NCBI GenBank assembly: GCA_012267415.1
Contig: JAAXGN010000108.1
Span: 221,862-284,396, forward strand
From: Candidatus Poribacteria bacterium
GTDB lineage: Bacteria; Poribacteria; WGA-4E; WGA-3G
DNA: 62,535 bases
Reading direction: 5' to 3'
The notes under the pieces were generated by a model. That model searched no databases, had not been told where the DNA came from, and saw only the letters and a list, made by a program, of their open reading frames with translations. Positions 53,201 through 61,672 of this stretch are shown here, piece by piece (position 1 is the first letter of the stretch; the number at the start of each line of letters is the position of its first letter). The position numbers and the translations under genes are program-made.

Positions 53201-56200
53201 TGTACCTGCTTCAGGGGTTTCTTCAATATACTTTTTAGCAAGTTGAATTGCCTCATTAAACTTACCTGCCCTGCTATATGCATTTATAATACCATCCTTG
53301 TATTTCGTATTTTCAGGGTCCACTTCAAGCAGCTTTTTCCATGTATTTATAGACTTATCATGCTGGTTTTGTCTTGAATAGAGCGTAGCGAGTTGGGAGC
53401 GGGATTCGAGGTCTTCAGGCATGATTTTTGCTAATTGTTCGTAAGCTGCAATGGCTTCTGGAATACGATTCCTGCGCATGTGTTGTTGTGCCATTGTTCG
53501 TTGTGCATATAGATTCGTGATCTGATTATTCCGATTAGGGTCTTTTATTCCTGATACGCCGCTGCGTCTCACTTTGAGTGTTGCCAGTTGTTCTTGCGCC
53601 CGTTCTTTATAGTGTGATTGCGCGGACAGGTCATTTATGATTTCTGTCAGTAGTACCTCAGCCTCGTCCCAGAGTTCGTGTTGCAGGTATATACGTGCGA
53701 CACTATCTTTCTCATAGTATGCTGGATAACTTTGTCGCATGAGTCGTATTGTCCCCATTTTTTTGATATTGTCCTTTGCGATGTCTTTTTCACCCTTCTT
53801 AGCATACGCTGTACCGAGTTGGTTATAGACAGAAGATACCTGGTAATCTTGCACAGGATCAACATCTTTTAAGGATGCTTTGAGTACCCGTATTTCACGA
53901 TCAACGTCTGCCTGTTCCTTATAAGTATTTGCGATTGTTATTAACCACGTGAGTCTATCTCTTGTCGGAATAACTTTAAGCAGTCTGTCCACGATTGCGT
54001 CTGAGACTTCAAAGTCTTTTGTCACGACTTTTGTAACTACGGTTAAATATAACAGAACAGGTTCAACTTCCTCGGCAGCGATCATTTCGTCGTATTTTGC
54101 TGATAATGCTTTCAAATCTTCTGTTAATTCAGCGAATTTTGCTGCTTTGCGTATGACGCCGATTTTATTGATCGTTTCTTCTATTTCAAGTTTTTGTCGT
54201 AAGAGTTGAATTGCCTTATCGCGGTTTCCCGAAGCAACATAAGCATCTGCTAACTCAGTGTAAACTGGATATGTATAGCTGCTTGATTTCATCATTTCTT
54301 CAAAGATTTCGACGGCATATTTCTGCTTTTTATCACTCATTAATCGTTGTGCCACTCTTCGCGCGAAATCATATCCACTTGTGTGTTGGCTCTCGTTGGG
54401 AATTGTTTCTTTTGCGATTTCAACTAACTTCGCGATTTCTCCTGCCTCTGCAAATGTCCGCACGACATCATAATATCTTGAATACAGTGCTTGCGTGGCA
54501 GTATCATCCTTTGATAGCATTGTGTAGTGTGTTACAGCCTTCTTGTATTGGCGATTTCGTTGTAGAAATTGGATGTACCGCGTGCGTGTATTGTGATCCT
54601 TTGGTCTCAGTTTCAGTGCTGCTTCATAAGCGGTTGATGCTTGTGGGGTCTGATTTCTACTTTCATAGTATGTGGCTAATTTTATCTGTGCTTGGAATGA
54701 ATTTGGATTATTCTTTGCGGCTTCAATGAGTTTTGTGGCCCGGTTCGTATACGTATTCGCGGTAGAACGGCGTGCTATGTTTGCTGCCTGCTGAAAGTTG
54801 TATGAGTACATCATCTGTCCGTATCGGTCTGTCTGGTTTGCGTATTGTAAAGCTCGGGATGCTATTTTTGCTGCGTCCTGTCCGCGTCCTAAGTTACTGA
54901 GATGTCGGCTTAGTTCAACAAGGAAGTTTGGGTCACGTTCACGTAACGCCAATGTCGTTGTTTTCTTTGCTACAGCGATAGCATATTGTGTAAGTCCTGC
55001 CTGTTGAAGTTGTCTTGAAAACTGATAGAGTTCCCGGACACTATGAGGTGAGTTAAGGACTTTTGTCATCAGTTCTCTTACAGCAAAAGTATCACCGATA
55101 TTAACAGCGATCTGTAGCGTTAGATCGAAATACTGTCGGCGGTTTCTTGGGTCTGCTTGTGTTAGGTCCTGAAGGAGTTTTAGTGCTTCTTTATGCTTAC
55201 CTGTCTGAATTGTGACCAGTGTTGTACTGAGTTTTAGTGTTATGTCATCAGAAAACTGCTGCTCTAATCCGGTTAGAATTTCCAGTGCAGCATCTCGTTT
55301 ATTTTCCCACCAATAACAGTAGCATAATGCTAATGCCGGATAGATACGGTCTCTTCCTTCGGTTTTTTCTATTTCAGTTTTCAAGTGGTTATATAGCACT
55401 TCATGTTGGTCGTTTATCCACATGCGATTGAATATCTGCTGTAGAGACCGCAAACGGTTCTGGTCAAAATATATCGTTGTAGCTGGGAACCCTGATTGGA
55501 TCGGGGAATACCCTCCGGATGAATATTGTGATCTTTGGAGCGTCACTGCGCGTCGGGGATTGGTAGATTTCGGTTTTGTTTGTTCAAAGTATTTCCAATA
55601 GTATGCGACTGCTTTTTCGACTTCGTTTTTCTTCAGATGTATGGATGCAAGCGTCTGATATGCATAGGAGAATTGTTGCAGCATTTGAGGGGTTGCTGTT
55701 TCAATATACTCTGTTATTAATTCTTCAGCTTCAGCTGCTCTTTCCATGGAAATATAAGCATTGACTAACATTGGGATGATCTTTGGGTCATCAACTACTT
55801 CTTTGGAAAGTTCATCCAATAGTTTTTCAGCATTATCTTTCGGACCTTGATAACGATAATGTTCATAGCTAGACCGTCGGATGAAATCTGCCAAGAACCA
55901 TTGTCTTGCTTGAGGGGTTAACCACTGCATGCTATCAAGTCTTTTCAGGATCCCGTCAGCATCGAGTTGATTCTCGAACACATCGCGCTGCAGCTGAACA
56001 CTTTGATACAACGGATCGTTAGGTGCAGCAGCGAGCAGTTTTTCAATAGCCTGTTCGGATTTGTCGTTGTCTCTGATCAGACCGTAAAGTTGTGCTAATA
56101 GTTCAAGGTTTTGTATGTCCTTAGGGTTTACTTGACTTTTGTTCTCAAATTCTTGAATTAACTCGTCTAATTTACCCTCTCCCTCCATGATTATCTTCAG

Positions 56201-59200
56201 CTGTACAAGTGCACCTGACTGTGCCTCTTCAAAACTACTTGGCTTCCAGGTTTGTTGGGTCGTATAGCCGTAAGGTTGTCTTTGTATCCGATATTGTAGA
56301 TTCGATGCAAGGTTGAATTTGCTCAGATTGATACCGGGAGGACCATAATAATTTTGCGGGACAATCGGTGTGGCAGTTTTTGCTGAAACATTGGAGATAG
56401 ACTCATCTATGGGTTTGTTGATTGCCAACACACGTTTGAAGTGTGGTATTGCTCTTGTCGGTTCGTTCATGGATACGAGTGTAGAGCCGAGTTGATAGAG
56501 TGCGAGATGTGCGTCTTTGCCTGAGATTTTTTCGCCTGCGCTGTCTAATGCGGAGAGTGCTTCCTCCTGTAAACCGTGCCGTATCAACAGATTCGCGAGT
56601 TTTACTTCCGCCTCAAGTGTCTGATTTTTGGCGTGCAGTACTTTTGACCATGTTTGTATTGCTTCCTGTTCGCGTCCTACGTCAAACAGGAGTTCACCGA
56701 GTTTTTGTCTATGGATTGGGTCCGGTTTGACTTTGACAAGTCTCTCTTGGTAATCAAGTGCTTCTTGTATGTCTCCGAGGTCGATGCTAATGTCAACCAA
56801 TTGGGTTAATAGGTCTGCATTATCTCGTTGACGGTCCAAAGCGCGTGCGATCTGGAAACGTGCACTGGGTAGATCCCCCTCAGTACGATGTACTTGTGCA
56901 AGTGCTAAGACAGGACTGATGTCGGCTGTATTGGTCTTTGCCATCTGTTTCAATTTTTCTTCAAGTTCTTCGTGTCTACCTAAATCGTAGTAAGCATTTG
57001 TCAACGGTTTAATAAAGTTCAGTTTGTCATTTATGTTATCGCTGAGTTCCCAACATCTCCAGTATTGTGCGACTGCTTCACGATATTTACTGGCAAGACT
57101 GTAAATGGCGGCGAGTTCTATTCGGTTTTCAATTATTTCAGGACGAAGTCTGATTGCCTGCTTGTAGCTATCAATTGCTTGTTCGTATTTGCCGGATTGT
57201 TTTGCGATTTGTGCAAGGAGTTGATGTCCTTCAGGGTTCCGTGGACTATGTGCGATTACTTGTCTTGCAGCCTCAGTAGATTCTTCAAAGTCAAAACCTT
57301 TCAGATATGCGTTTGCGATGTTTGCGTAGTATTCTCTTGCGTTTTTTGCGTCTATAGTGGTGAGGTGTTTATATATAGCGATTGCTTCGTCGCGCAATCC
57401 CTGCTTCACATAGACATTTGCTGTCCAACGGTTTATGTTTATGTCATCTGGCTGGAGTGCTTTCGCTTTCAGGAGAATCTCAAGTGCGTAGGTTGAATTA
57501 CCGGTCTTGATGTACATTTTCGCAAGTCGCTTCAGGTGTTTGCGTTTATCAACATCCGTGATTCCATCTTCGGTTAGCTGTGTTTCCACTTCTTCAATTT
57601 TCTCTATGATCGTTCCGTTGCGCTTATAGAGTTCAATTCGCTGATCGTCCATCTGTTCAGCAAAAAAATCGTTTGGTGCAAGTTTGACTGCTTGTGTATA
57701 TTCTTGAAGAGCTTCCTCATATTTACCGTTGTCCATCAATCGTTTAGCGTAAGCTTCACGGAAGCGGTATGTGTCTGGCATTAGCTCCACTGCTTTTTTA
57801 CTTGCTTCGATTGCTTTTTCTTTGAACTTTTTCGAATCCAAGAGACGTGCTAAACGGTCATAATTTTCAGCGGTATTCTTATCTGCTTCAACCATCAAAT
57901 TCCATGTTTCTATAGCCTTTTCACTGTTCCCTTGTCGTAGATAGAACTCTCCGTAATACTCAATAAAATCGAGGTTTTCGGGTGCGAGCGAGATGGCTTT
58001 TTGATATGCAGTGGCAGCATCTTCTACCCATTCGTGTCCGGTGTATATTTCAGCAAGTGTCAGAAAGGTACTGGCATTTGTCGGGTCTCGATCAATCATG
58101 CGTTGATAGACTGCTCTTGCTTTTTCTTCGTTCTGAAGTTCCAGATATATCTTCCCCAGTTCTCTATAGATACCGAAGTTGTCTGGTTGTTGTTGCGTAA
58201 TAGTTTCATATTCTATCGCTGCATCCTCTAACTTTTCTGCAGTGCGTAGTGCAGTAATGAGGCTTAATCGGAGGCTGTTGTCTGTTGGGGATAGTTCTAA
58301 TCCTTTCTTATAGGTTTGGATTCCTTCGTCAAGTTGTTCGTTTTCAATGTATGCTGCAGCGAGCAGACCGAGTATCTCAGTGTCATTCGCGTCTTTCTGA
58401 AGTTTGTCTTGGTAATATGCTATTAGGTCTGTCCAATTTGCATCCGCTGCATAGATAGCGATGATACGCTGCTGTAGATCTCTTCTCAGCCAGTTTCCTC
58501 GTGCAGTTAGCACCAAGGCTTTATCGTAACTGTCCTGTGCTTTTTCGTATTCACCTGTTTCTTCATGGATTTTCCCGATTTCCCGAAGACTAAGACACCT
58601 ACGGTACGGATCGTCAGCTTTTATTTCCATAATTGCTTCGTGTTGCTCGATCGCTTGTTTATAGAGTTCTTTCTCTCGGTAAAGGTCAGCGAGTTCTATG
58701 CGTGCAAATATGTTCTGGGGGTCAAGTTCTGATATCTTATTCCATGCTTTAATTGCGTCATCTAATCTATCTCGATTGAAATAGGCGTTACCGAGTGCTT
58801 TATAGATAGTTGTTAATTCTTCTGGTGTAACAGACCTTGTTTGATCAGAGAGAGTGGCAGCTTTACTTAATTGGGGAATAGCCTCCTCATGTTTGCGTAG
58901 TGCTACATATAGCTGCCCGAGTGCAAAATATGCATAGTAATCGTTTGGTGCAAGTTCTACTGCACGTTGATACGCTGCGAGTGCATCTGTATCATTTCCC
59001 AATCGTTTATAGATGTGTCCTAAAAGCAGTTGAATGTTTGCGTCTTTTGGATTGGCATTTGCTTCCGCTTCATAGTCTGAGACCATTGCTGTTAGACCAT
59101 CGCCTTCAAGATAAAACTGATACAAACGGTCAAATGAACTTCCTTCTCTCGGTTTACGTTTGAGCATCACCTTGTAACGTTCTATGACTTTTGTATCGTT

Positions 59201-59299
59201 ATTTTCATCTTGTGCCAAGATAGCGGGAGTAAGGAAAAGGGTGGATAAAAGAAAGAATAGGACAGTAGATGCGATTAGATTACTTTTGCTGATGGACAT
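50264..59299 (-). CDS. giant exported TPR protein (3011 residues)
   Basis: A 9-kb uninterrupted gene. The signal peptide covers about 1-30 (LFFLLSTLFLTPAILA). Almost the whole chain is tetratricopeptide repeats (for example LLGHIYKRLGNDTDALAAYQ, YQSLGSLYMQTDKLDDAEKA, LFDALAKTYKLMKNQTKAEL), dozens of units in total. Short non-TPR breaks occur, for instance a Pro/Tyr/Gln-rich stretch near 985-1025 (YYGPPGINLSKFNLASNLQY) and a Gly/Ser-rich one near 2255-2275. The C-terminal domain (about 2850-3011) starts WLTIGPFDNTGGIGYNTAYI and has GKVWLNGKKVYAH. It is presumably a periplasmic or surface scaffold. GGAGG lies before the ATG. The full-length frame shows the gene is under selection despite its size. 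Confidence 0.9.
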   Translation of the reverse strand: MSISKSNLIASTVLFFLLSTLFLTPAILAQDENNDTKVIERYKVMLKRKPREGSSFDRLYQFYLEGDGLTAMVSDYEAEANANPKDANIQLLLGHIYKRLGNDTDALAAYQRAVELAPNDYYAYFALGQLYVALRKHEEAIPQLSKAATLSDQTRSVTPEELTTIYKALGNAYFNRDRLDDAIKAWNKISELDPQNIFARIELADLYREKELYKQAIEQHEAIMEIKADDPYRRCLSLREIGKIHEETGEYEKAQDSYDKALVLTARGNWLRRDLQQRIIAIYAADANWTDLIAYYQDKLQKDANDTEILGLLAAAYIENEQLDEGIQTYKKGLELSPTDNSLRLSLITALRTAEKLEDAAIEYETITQQQPDNFGIYRELGKIYLELQNEEKARAVYQRMIDRDPTNASTFLTLAEIYTGHEWVEDAATAYQKAISLAPENLDFIEYYGEFYLRQGNSEKAIETWNLMVEADKNTAENYDRLARLLDSKKFKEKAIEASKKAVELMPDTYRFREAYAKRLMDNGKYEEALQEYTQAVKLAPNDFFAEQMDDQRIELYKRNGTIIEKIEEVETQLTEDGITDVDKRKHLKRLAKMYIKTGNSTYALEILLKAKALQPDDININRWTANVYVKQGLRDEAIAIYKHLTTIDAKNAREYYANIANAYLKGFDFEESTEAARQVIAHSPRNPEGHQLLAQIAKQSGKYEQAIDSYKQAIRLRPEIIENRIELAAIYSLASKYREAVAQYWRCWELSDNINDKLNFIKPLTNAYYDLGRHEELEEKLKQMAKTNTADISPVLALAQVHRTEGDLPSARFQIARALDRQRDNADLLTQLVDISIDLGDIQEALDYQERLVKVKPDPIHRQKLGELLFDVGREQEAIQTWSKVLHAKNQTLEAEVKLANLLIRHGLQEEALSALDSAGEKISGKDAHLALYQLGSTLVSMNEPTRAIPHFKRVLAINKPIDESISNVSAKTATPIVPQNYYGPPGINLSKFNLASNLQYRIQRQPYGYTTQQTWKPSSFEEAQSGALVQLKIIMEGEGKLDELIQEFENKSQVNPKDIQNLELLAQLYGLIRDNDKSEQAIEKLLAAAPNDPLYQSVQLQRDVFENQLDADGILKRLDSMQWLTPQARQWFLADFIRRSSYEHYRYQGPKDNAEKLLDELSKEVVDDPKIIPMLVNAYISMERAAEAEELITEYIETATPQMLQQFSYAYQTLASIHLKKNEVEKAVAYYWKYFEQTKPKSTNPRRAVTLQRSQYSSGGYSPIQSGFPATTIYFDQNRLRSLQQIFNRMWINDQHEVLYNHLKTEIEKTEGRDRIYPALALCYCYWWENKRDAALEILTGLEQQFSDDITLKLSTTLVTIQTGKHKEALKLLQDLTQADPRNRRQYFDLTLQIAVNIGDTFAVRELMTKVLNSPHSVRELYQFSRQLQQAGLTQYAIAVAKKTTTLALRERDPNFLVELSRHLSNLGRGQDAAKIASRALQYANQTDRYGQMMYSYNFQQAANIARRSTANTYTNRATKLIEAAKNNPNSFQAQIKLATYYESRNQTPQASTAYEAALKLRPKDHNTRTRYIQFLQRNRQYKKAVTHYTMLSKDDTATQALYSRYYDVVRTFAEAGEIAKLVEIAKETIPNESQHTSGYDFARRVAQRLMSDKKQKYAVEIFEEMMKSSSYTYPVYTELADAYVASGNRDKAIQLLRQKLEIEETINKIGVIRKAAKFAELTEDLKALSAKYDEMIAAEEVEPVLLYLTVVTKVVTKDFEVSDAIVDRLLKVIPTRDRLTWLITIANTYKEQADVDREIRVLKASLKDVDPVQDYQVSSVYNQLGTAYAKKGEKDIAKDNIKKMGTIRLMRQSYPAYYEKDSVARIYLQHELWDEAEVLLTEIINDLSAQSHYKERAQEQLATLKVRRSGVSGIKDPNRNNQITNLYAQRTMAQQHMRRNRIPEAIAAYEQLAKIMPEDLESRSQLATLYSRQNQHDKSINTWKKLLEVDPENTKYKDGIINAYSRAGKFNEAIQLAKKYIEETPEAGTNYSRLARLYSSSNQVEEAITTYKKAIELSPGDGQVYQSLGSLYMQTDKLDDAEKAYNEAKKYLQHSHQHTQIERQMMEIYRRRGKIDEYLKEAEKKGTITFDMQRSLAQNYRNAGKLDEAIKSYEKALQLTTDDWQQRDIERQMLSILRQQGKLEEHLKEAEKKGTLTFSMKVELARQYRRKGESEKAIKAYKEALEMSARSYDFDSVYRELMLEYVRLGKDDSALKLYESMEQSKSSGTSISSGPNGFEITFGEDEARQTIINAYKNGGKLDQLRTIFEQRLATNKNDPQNLEMIAELYREAENHEKAAQTYQALTKATPSNVHAYFYAAAAFKKTGNILLADEFINHGNTTLSTSSKAQDMWFLCSIGSICYEAELYEPAIKHLKEALVVSTNRYSGGSRWEQETIYDLLGKSALALKQYEEAVEAYTQLKSIARDSRKKQEAENAIKQAYKDGKLFEKQLPKLIKTVEDNPNDANARLTLAQTYEQNDMLKEAAIHYEKLTEIQPDNVEWHKKVGDLLSSNTIQANTKEDLEKAAKAYEKALSLEPTSYQLFDALAKTYKLMKNQTKAELVYQQALKTSLEPTEHDEIVKSLIDLYPGETNADKRLALLNELSAQPTNSPFLHKLSGDNYLSSGDTEKAKTAYKKWLELLKDDPEPRSKIIDIQQLAERLIKENILPELTVELLKHVVQYRPDHITVPALGAAYLLNEQYDEALAQFSASLNPPQPIGNVGAVGHAHRFKSENIGHILQTISDASKHVKDREKYEEMIGKLIDHIPTELGTNVNTNLRFAEFCRELGMHDKAKPYILKTGFLPESDWLTIGPFDNTGGIGYNTAYIPEETTQIDLNAKYEGISGEVTWQQGTDKVYDGFYSFGDDEKMLTSYAWITFTSPDERQAQIRFDSDDQGKVWLNGKKVYAHRRTRGAQIDRRTIPVTITTGKNTILVKVSNESLPWGFYLRITDTDGNPYDDLKINNSQ

Positions 59300-59345
59300 C
59301 GGGATACCTCCATTATAATAAGATTATTGATTACTGTTGTTTGTG

Positions 59346-59474
59346 ATACAGTGAACTTTAGAATTAATGCCAGTTAAATATTGACTGGCTTCACAGCGGG
59401 CGAGGTGACCTCGCCTCTATGCTGAGTGTTCTTTGTCCACGTTGAAATGTCTCATTAATTATTCACTTTATTAT
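59346..59474. mobile_element. complete miniature element B4 (MITE-like)
   Basis: The left end ATACAGTGAACTTTAGAATT (59346) and the right end CATTAATTATTCACTTTATT (to 59474) are imperfect inverted repeats. The core is GCGGGCGAGGTGACCTCGCC then TCTATGCTGAGTGTTC. It is the most complete copy of family B. Its right end supplies the last codons and the stop of the gene at 59463. Confidence 0.7.
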
Positions 59475-60302
59475 ATTTGCCTTTCCGAGAGATGCCAATG
59501 TAAACGTATCGTGAAACCAACCTGTACAGTTGCTATGAACATAAACAATGTCATCAATGATTATTCTGCGATTATTAGGAAACTTTTCAATCAGATCATG
59601 TCCGCGTAAGAATCTACCGTCATACCGTCTGAAGAAGACGGTGCGTCCACCTTCTTCAATGTATACCTCACACATTTCACCGCCGTGTTCAGCATCAAGG
59701 TCGGGGGCTATGACGCGAAGGCAATGGAAGGTATTCTCACCAATGGTTACATCGTAAGTTCCTGCTCCCAAGCCTTGTCCCTCAGTGGTTTTGTAAGATC
59801 CATCCGGTTGAAGTTCATAACGTCCATCATCAACTATACGACGTTCACATTCGGGTCCCCATTGATCTTCAAACCAGTCATCGCCTATAGTGTTGTATAT
59901 TCTCATACCGTCAATGGTCGTGACGACAGAAATCCATCTTGTATGTGTATCGTCCATAGCGACGTACATTAAATCTGGTGATTGGGGCCATGCCTTTGCT
60001 AACCATTCATTGAACTGAATTTCTACACATTCGATATTGTTTATCATCGCTGGTGCAGTGGGTATCATTTGTGTGACAGCATCTAATTGTTGTGTTTCTC
60101 CATCATAATCTGCCCACATATAGGTTTCACCCATTTTGGGTATAGCGAACCACCATTGTAGTTCTTGGCAGTCTACCTCATATATTGGATCGGAACTTTC
60201 AACGATCTTAATATCAGGACGAGTTGGTGGGAATGGGTGTTCTAAGACTTCACCTGGGGGTTTAATATAAAATTTGTTGGACATAATTTTACTCTCGATC
60301 AT
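59463..60302 (-). CDS. conserved hypothetical protein, tryptophan-rich beta protein
   Basis: A 279-residue protein I do not recognise. No signal peptide, membrane segment or catalytic motif is evident. The composition (many Trp, Asp and Tyr; blocks CQELQWWFAIPKMGETYMWA, GYDVTIGENTF-like strands, EVYIEEGGRTVFFRRYDGRF and VYVHSNCTGWFHDTFTLASL) suggests an all-beta fold. The start is uncertain. ATG 60302 overlaps the upstream micro-protein stop (ATGA); ATG 60284, giving MSNKFYIKPPG, has a weak GAGAG site. The last two to three codons and the TGA come from the terminal repeat of element B4, so the original C-terminus may have been replaced. Confidence 0.7.
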   Translation of the reverse strand: MIESKIMSNKFYIKPPGEVLEHPFPPTRPDIKIVESSDPIYEVDCQELQWWFAIPKMGETYMWADYDGETQQLDAVTQMIPTAPAMINNIECVEIQFNEWLAKAWPQSPDLMYVAMDDTHTRWISVVTTIDGMRIYNTIGDDWFEDQWGPECERRIVDDGRYELQPDGSYKTTEGQGLGAGTYDVTIGENTFHCLRVIAPDLDAEHGGEMCEVYIEEGGRTVFFRRYDGRFLRGHDLIEKFPNNRRIIIDDIVYVHSNCTGWFHDTFTLASLGKANIIK

Positions 60303-60406
60303 TTCTTATCTATTTTAATCAGAACGACTATTGCGATTAATGCACCAACGAAAAATGTACCAGCAAGTACTACTACAATAAGTAATTCTATTGGACCGAT
60401 CATCAT
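60299..60406 (-). CDS. 35-residue single-pass membrane micro-protein (paralogue 1)
   Basis: A short gene. From ATG 60406 it encodes MMIGPIELLIVVVLAGTFFV followed by GALIAIVVLIKIDKK, one hydrophobic helix with a basic tail. TGAGGATAAATAAC with GAGG lies about 10 bases before the ATG, and the stop overlaps the next gene's ATG as ATGA. The N-terminus MIGPIELLIV recalls the start of TatA-type proteins, but the hinge and amphipathic helix are absent. It is a tandem paralogue of 60488-60586, with the leader sequence conserved too. Paralogy with conserved protein and ribosome site supports translation; function is unknown. Confidence 0.6.
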   Translation of the reverse strand: MMIGPIELLIVVVLAGTFFVGALIAIVVLIKIDKK

Positions 60407-60442
60407 GTTATTTATCCTCATAAGTATTGATTAAGGATATCA

Positions 60443-60476
60443 TGTCGGGTTTCGCTACGCTCTACCCCGATCTACA
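60443..60476. repeat. short palindromic repeat between the micro-protein genes
   Basis: TGTCGGGTTTCGCTACGCTC followed by TACCCCGATCTACA contains a TCGGG...CCCGA stem. It separates two otherwise duplicated units, so it was probably inserted after the duplication. Confidence 0.5.
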
Positions 60477-60487
60477 AAGAAGACTAA

Positions 60488-60586
60488 TTATCTTTTCATT
60501 ATCAGAACGATTACTGCGATTATTGCACCAATGAAAAATGTACCAGCAAGTACTACAATAAGTAATCCTATTGGACCAATCATCAT
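60488..60586 (-). CDS. 32-residue single-pass membrane micro-protein (paralogue 2)
   Basis: From ATG 60586 it encodes MMIGPIGLLIVVLAGTFFIG followed by AIIAVIVLIMKR, closely matching the 35-residue neighbour: same MMIGPI start, same AGTFF-I/V-GA middle, one residue deleted in the VVV run and a shorter basic end. The leader TGAGGATAAACGAC differs from that of paralogue 1 by few bases. The differences include synonymous or conservative changes, as expected for selected protein sequence. Single membrane helix, orientation unknown. Confidence 0.6.
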   Translation of the reverse strand: MMIGPIGLLIVVLAGTFFIGAIIAVIVLIMKR

Positions 60587-60621
60587 GTCGTTTATCCTCA
60601 TAAGTCATGAATGGGTGATAT

Positions 60622-60758
60622 TATAGTGAACTTCAGAATTAATGAAACATTTTGAGATGTAGGAGGGAACTCCGATTCCCGACTGGACGCTTTGGTAGTC
60701 GGGAATCGGAGTTCCCTCCTACAGGGTCTTTGTATCATTATTTTCAATGTTCACTCTA
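60622..60758. mobile_element. miniature element with B-type ends and repeat C core
   Basis: The left end ATAGTGAACTTCAGAATTAA (from 60624) is the same as in element B1, and the right end TCATTATTTTCAATGTTCACTCTAT is its inverted partner. The core is a perfect long hairpin, TGTAGGAGGGAACTCCGATT...to...AATCGGAGTTCCCTCCTACA (60657-60722), which belongs to repeat family C. The right end supplies the TAG stop of the dioxygenase gene. Confidence 0.7.
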
Positions 60759-61574
60759 TTTAGTTTGTTCTTTCCAACGTTTTACTGCTTCTATTTTTGT
60801 CTGTTGCCATCCTGTCCAGTCTGTTTTTCCTTCGTATCTAACGACATCATGGATTGTTGCTCGGGGTTGATATGTAATATAGTTGCCGGTATGCCACGCG
60901 AGGTTACGATATATCATGAAATCACCTGGTGCTAAATGGACTTGAACAGCACCGGGAAACTGTTGGCAGTGTTCAAGATTATACCGTTCCGCTTCAACGT
61001 TCGTTTGTCCATCCGCGGGTTTACGGAGTTTAGGGTCTTTTGTAGATTGGGTTTCTCCTGGTATATCCCATTGACGAAGATGGCTGCCGGGAACAAACCA
61101 GGTACAAGAATCGGCATATATTGCGCAGTTGACCTGATTGAAATGCCGCAGGTCGTGCCATACTTCTGCTAACTTTGCGTTTACGATCTCATCGCGCGCT
61201 TCTATTGGCACCTCAACGACACCGTCGCGATGCCAACCGAGATGCCAGGGATGTTCAAGTGGCTCAACAAGCAACCCCATGATATCAACATGTCCGTGTG
61301 TATAGTCATCACCGAGTAGTTTTTGGACAGCATCACGTAGTTCGGACAACTCAGTATAATCATAAAAGGGTTTCAAGTCCAACTCATCACCGTAGTTAGA
61401 GAGGGGTTGGATTCGTTGCGTTTGCGGTCCATTAAGTTTATGTGCTAAGTGGCGTGCCTTCTCTGCTTCTCTACGTAAATCCGATAGCAGTGAAGCGGGA
61501 ACAATACCCCGAAATACAAGAAAACCTTGTGACAGGTATTCGTTGACCATGGAATCTTGAAACTGAAATGCCAC
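60756..61574 (-). CDS. phytanoyl-CoA dioxygenase family protein
   Basis: A 272-residue Fe(II)/2-oxoglutarate oxygenase, third of this family here. The triad is His115-Arg-Asp117 in LGWHRDGVVEVP plus a distal His in NLAWHTGNY; CTWFVPGSHLRQWD is the conserved strand and PRATIHD holds the candidate 2-oxoglutarate Arg. APGDFMIYRN is typical. The start is GTG 61574, supported by AAGGAG 7 bases upstream. The TAG stop lies within the terminal repeat of the adjacent element. The upstream 0.9 kb is non-coding, so it is transcribed from its own promoter, which I could not place with confidence. The substrate is unknown. Confidence 0.87.
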   Translation of the reverse strand: MAFQFQDSMVNEYLSQGFLVFRGIVPASLLSDLRREAEKARHLAHKLNGPQTQRIQPLSNYGDELDLKPFYDYTELSELRDAVQKLLGDDYTHGHVDIMGLLVEPLEHPWHLGWHRDGVVEVPIEARDEIVNAKLAEVWHDLRHFNQVNCAIYADSCTWFVPGSHLRQWDIPGETQSTKDPKLRKPADGQTNVEAERYNLEHCQQFPGAVQVHLAPGDFMIYRNLAWHTGNYITYQPRATIHDVVRYEGKTDWTGWQQTKIEAVKRWKEQTK

Positions 61575-61672
61575 GTTATGACTCCTTAACTCTATAGATA
61601 CCTTATTACATCTGATGGATAGTTAAAATGTGGGATTAATACGAGATTTTTCATAAGAACGTGCAAACGAGA

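Noticed and set aside
54211..54729. A plus-strand frame of 172 codons inside the giant TPR gene
   Set aside because: It lies opposite a continuous TPR-coding frame with strong repeat periodicity; the composition is that of a reversed coding strand, without a start signal.
57065..57496. A Cys/Phe-rich plus-strand frame of 143 codons inside the TPR gene
   Set aside because: It is a shadow of the Lys/Ala/Glu-rich TPR sequence on the other strand; there is no independent evidence.
60299..60586. Calling the micro-proteins TatA
   Set aside because: They share only the MIGPIELL-like start; the hinge glycine with amphipathic helix and acidic tail that define TatA are missing.
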